Shown: positions 5,563 through 5,758 of the stretch, one piece after another | Position numbering within the stretch: the stretch's first letter is position 1 | Layout: every line of letters starts with the position of its first letter | Translations under genes and position numbers: made by a program | Source: DATDRM01 sp035291705 | Lineage (GTDB): Bacteria; Chloroflexota; Anaerolineae; Anaerolineales; UBA4823 | NCBI GenBank assembly: GCA_035291705.1 | Contig: DATDRM010000354.1 | Coordinates: forward strand, 1 to 5,758 | Length of the DNA: 5,758 nucleotides | Direction of reading: 5' to 3' | The notes under the pieces: model-generated | Databases searched by the model: none | Seen by the model: only the letters and a program-made list of their open reading frames with translations | What the model was told of the DNA's origin: nothing

Positions 5563-5757
5563 TCAACGGGAGGCGATCTCTTGCAACTTTCGCCAAGCAC
5601 TGATAACTGCCTGGATAAGATCGGTGTCTCGATCCACATCTTCGATCTGTTTGAACAGTTTTTCCGCGCTGGCGACGCCGTGATTGACGCGGCGTGGGCG
5701 GCCGCGCCGATCGATAATAAAGGTAGTTGGGACGCTGAGCACACCCCAATAATCGGC
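5563..5757 (-). CDS. Thioredoxin/TlpA-like protein (partial, C-terminal 64 residues)
   Basis: The minus-strand frame entering at 5757 and ending at the TGA at 5563-5565 encodes the C-terminus of a thioredoxin-fold protein. The visible residues begin ADYWGVLSVPTTFIIDRRGR, which holds the cis-proline signature (VPTTF, then IID and a basic-Gly turn) typical of TlpA/ResA-type redoxins. It continues with NHGVASAEKLFKQI and a charged C-terminal helix ending in KLQEIASR. The catalytic CxxC lies beyond the window edge, so activity cannot be confirmed. The protein would reduce or form disulfides, often at the membrane or outside it, if a signal sequence exists upstream. It ends 49 nt before the E1-rhodanese gene on the same strand, with no terminator hairpin that I can see between them, so co-transcription is likely. 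Two other frames open here are Arg/Pro-rich shadows. Confidence 0.8.
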   Translation of the reverse strand, partial: ADYWGVLSVPTTFIIDRRGRPRRVNHGVASAEKLFKQIEDVDRDTDLIQAVISAWRKLQEIASR

Positions 5758-5758
5758 C

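Noticed and set aside
5514..5744. N-terminal extension of the E1-rhodanese frame
   Set aside because: The added residues overlap the redoxin gene out of frame and do not resemble any MoeB/ThiF N-terminus. The ATG at 5513 has a good Shine-Dalgarno site.

Overview
This 5.8 kb bacterial window has every supportable gene on the minus strand, so the biological reading order runs from position 5758 down to 1. Coding DNA is GC-rich and the intergenic stretches are clearly AT-richer. Secreted Asp-box and IDIRPGSYPNPINL-type proteins, an AHSA1-like SRPBCC protein, a DUF3052 protein and a MoeZ-type E1-rhodanese fusion fit a free-living bacterium such as an Anaerolineae-type Chloroflexota. That placement is inference from general gene content, not a marker-gene result.

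Layout in transcription order. (1) 5757-5563: the C-terminal end of a thioredoxin/TlpA-like protein, cut by the window edge. (2) 5513-4344: a MoeB/ThiF-type adenylyltransferase fused to a rhodanese domain (MoeZ/MOCS3 architecture), probably in one transcript with (1). (3) 4337-4261: an intergenic array of 7-bp repeats whose two halves are inverted relative to each other. (4) 4245-2539: a tight three-gene unit of PIG-L/LmbE deacetylase, AHSA1-type SRPBCC protein and DUF3052 protein. Its TATAAT box lies 8 nt from the first ATG, which suggests a leaderless mRNA. (5) 2521-2222: a strong sigma70-type promoter and an unusually long, hairpin-containing 5' leader with an orphan perfect Shine-Dalgarno sequence. 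(6) 2221-449: a secreted Asp-box (sialidase-fold) beta-propeller protein, followed by a good intrinsic terminator. (7) 292-1: an extended -10 promoter and the start of a second secreted protein, cut by the window edge.

The genes fall into three themes. The first is sulfur/redox chemistry (thioredoxin-like plus E1-rhodanese). The second is a cytosolic small-molecule or stress unit (deacetylase, SRPBCC, DUF3052) whose joint job is not known. The third is two independently transcribed exported proteins.

I do not see a clear new multi-gene defence or mobile system. The least ordinary signals are non-coding: the inverted heptamer array, the leaderless promoter beside it, and the long leader before the beta-propeller gene. 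I see no tRNA, rRNA, CRISPR array, IS element or transposase.
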